Assembly (NCBI GenBank): GCA_049318625.1
Contig: JBMOGA010000002.1
Span: 62,001 to 126,000 of the forward strand
DNA length: 64,000 nt
Reading direction: 5' to 3'
Source of the DNA: JBMOGA01 sp049318625
GTDB taxonomy: Bacteria > Pseudomonadota > Alphaproteobacteria > Rhizobiales > Hyphomicrobiaceae
Made by a program: the position numbers and the translations under genes. Shown one piece after another: positions 63,327-64,000 of the stretch. Position 1 is the stretch's first letter. Each line of letters starts with the position of its first letter. The notes under the pieces were generated by a model that saw nothing but the letters and a program-made list of their open reading frames with translations, made no database searches and had not been told where the DNA came from.

Positions 63327-64000
63327 TCATTCGGTCGCCGCCTTGGCTGCCGCCACCGGCCCGGCCAGGGCGGTCTCGAGACGTTGGCGTATGGCCCTGT
63401 GCCGGCTATCGGCGATCTTCTTCCCAGTCAGATCGGTGACGTAGAACACGTCGACGGCCTTCTCGCCGTAGGTGGTGATCAGCGCCGAGGTGATGTCGAG
63501 CGACAGATCCGACAGCGAACTGGTGAGGTCGTAGAGCAGCCCGGGGCGGTCGAGACCGGCGACCTCGATCACCGTGAACTGGTCCGACAGCGCGTTGTTG
63601 ATCAGCACCTCCGGGGCCACACGGAACGCCGACATGCGAGGCTCGGCCCGTCGCTTCTCCATCAGGCTGGCAAGGCCGACCTCGCCCTTCAGCATCCGCT
63701 CGATGTATCCGGCGATCCGCTTCGCCCGCCGTTCCTCGTCCTCGTCGAGTGCGAAGGCCCGCTCCAGGCGGAAGGTGTCGAGCGCCCGGCCATCGCGCGT
63801 TGTCGAGATGCTGGCGCCGACGATGTTGGCACCCCCGGCGGCGCAGGCGCCTGCGAACAAGGACAGCAGCCGCGGGTGGTTCGGCGCCAGAACGGTGAGT
63901 TCGGTGACGGATTTGAAGGAATCGGTCTTGAACGATGTCGCAAGCCGGCGGTCTTGCCGATCCGCCTCGCGCATCAGCTTGGCATGCTCGGCCTGCTGCC
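63327..64000 (-). CDS. glnD: Bifunctional [protein-PII] uridylyltransferase GlnD, C-terminal part
   Basis: This is the 3' end of the gene, which runs off the right edge. GlnD senses glutamine and modifies PII proteins. The visible ~225 residues hold two ACT domains: VTELTVLAPNHPRLLSLFAG through FRLERAF, and FTVIEVAGLDRPGLLYDLTS through VFYVTDLTGKKI, in the typical C-terminal arrangement. The sequence between has the linker EERRAKRIAGYIERMLKG. The stop is at 63327. The catalytic domains lie beyond the window. Confidence 0.93.
   Translation of the reverse strand, partial: QQAEHAKLMREADRQDRRLATSFKTDSFKSVTELTVLAPNHPRLLSLFAGACAAGGANIVGASISTTRDGRALDTFRLERAFALDEDEERRAKRIAGYIERMLKGEVGLASLMEKRRAEPRMSAFRVAPEVLINNALSDQFTVIEVAGLDRPGLLYDLTSSLSDLSLDITSALITTYGEKAVDVFYVTDLTGKKIADSRHRAIRQRLETALAGPVAAAKAATE

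Overview
The window looks like chromosomal DNA of a high-GC alphaproteobacterium, most likely of the Hyphomicrobiales (Bradyrhizobium / Rhodopseudomonas / Xanthobacteraceae-like). The basis is the strong G/C bias at third codon positions, the housekeeping gene types and local order (rlmN, argG, typA, dapB-gpmA, leuB, prfC, glnD), an Hyphomicrobiales-type phasin, and several stand-alone tricarboxylate-type binding proteins. No tRNA, rRNA, CRISPR array, insertion sequence or prophage was seen. Taxonomy is inferred from gene content only.

Region 1 (1-18.7 kb) is mainly catabolic. It holds a fumarylacetoacetate-hydrolase-family gene cut by the left edge, a TRAP binding protein and a homogentisate-dioxygenase-family gene (together suggesting aromatic/tyrosine degradation). 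A stranded rbfA-truB pair follows, then a ThDP enzyme with an acyl-CoA dehydrogenase, a ketopantoate-reductase-family enzyme, a DnaQ-CBS-nucleotidyltransferase fusion, an MlrC-like protein that seems to have lost its metal ligands, an AsmA-like protein, acetoacetyl-CoA synthetase and a zinc deacylase.

Region 2 (18.7-38.7 kb) is core metabolism and translation: rlmN with two tandem paralogous membrane proteins, argG, a TerC-type exporter, typA, a Pif1-like helicase, a phasin (polyhydroxyalkanoate granules), ppa, dapB, gpmA, an M23 peptidase and leuB, with small unknown proteins between them.

Region 3 (38.8-50.3 kb, minus strand) is accessory and concerns the cell surface. It has a 2464-residue RTX protein built of about 15 composite repeats, a di-heme peroxidase, a tricarboxylate-type binding protein and a periplasmic-binding/OmpA fusion.

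Region 4 (50.7-61.5 kb, plus strand) is the most unusual part. A single-pass membrane protein with a Sel1-like tail and a binding-protein-like gene lead into four consecutive dynamin-like GTPases in the order large-small-large-small. The two large proteins are paralogs of each other, and so are the two small ones, so the locus is a duplicated two-component GTPase module. Genes 2-4 of the set are tightly coupled (a 4-nt overlap and a 3-nt gap). A perfect 8-bp inverted repeat lies upstream of the first. This is the best candidate here for an undescribed system, plausibly membrane remodelling or membrane protection; no function is proven by the sequence.

Region 5 (61.6-64 kb) returns to core genes: prfC and the 3' end of glnD (two ACT domains), which runs off the right edge.
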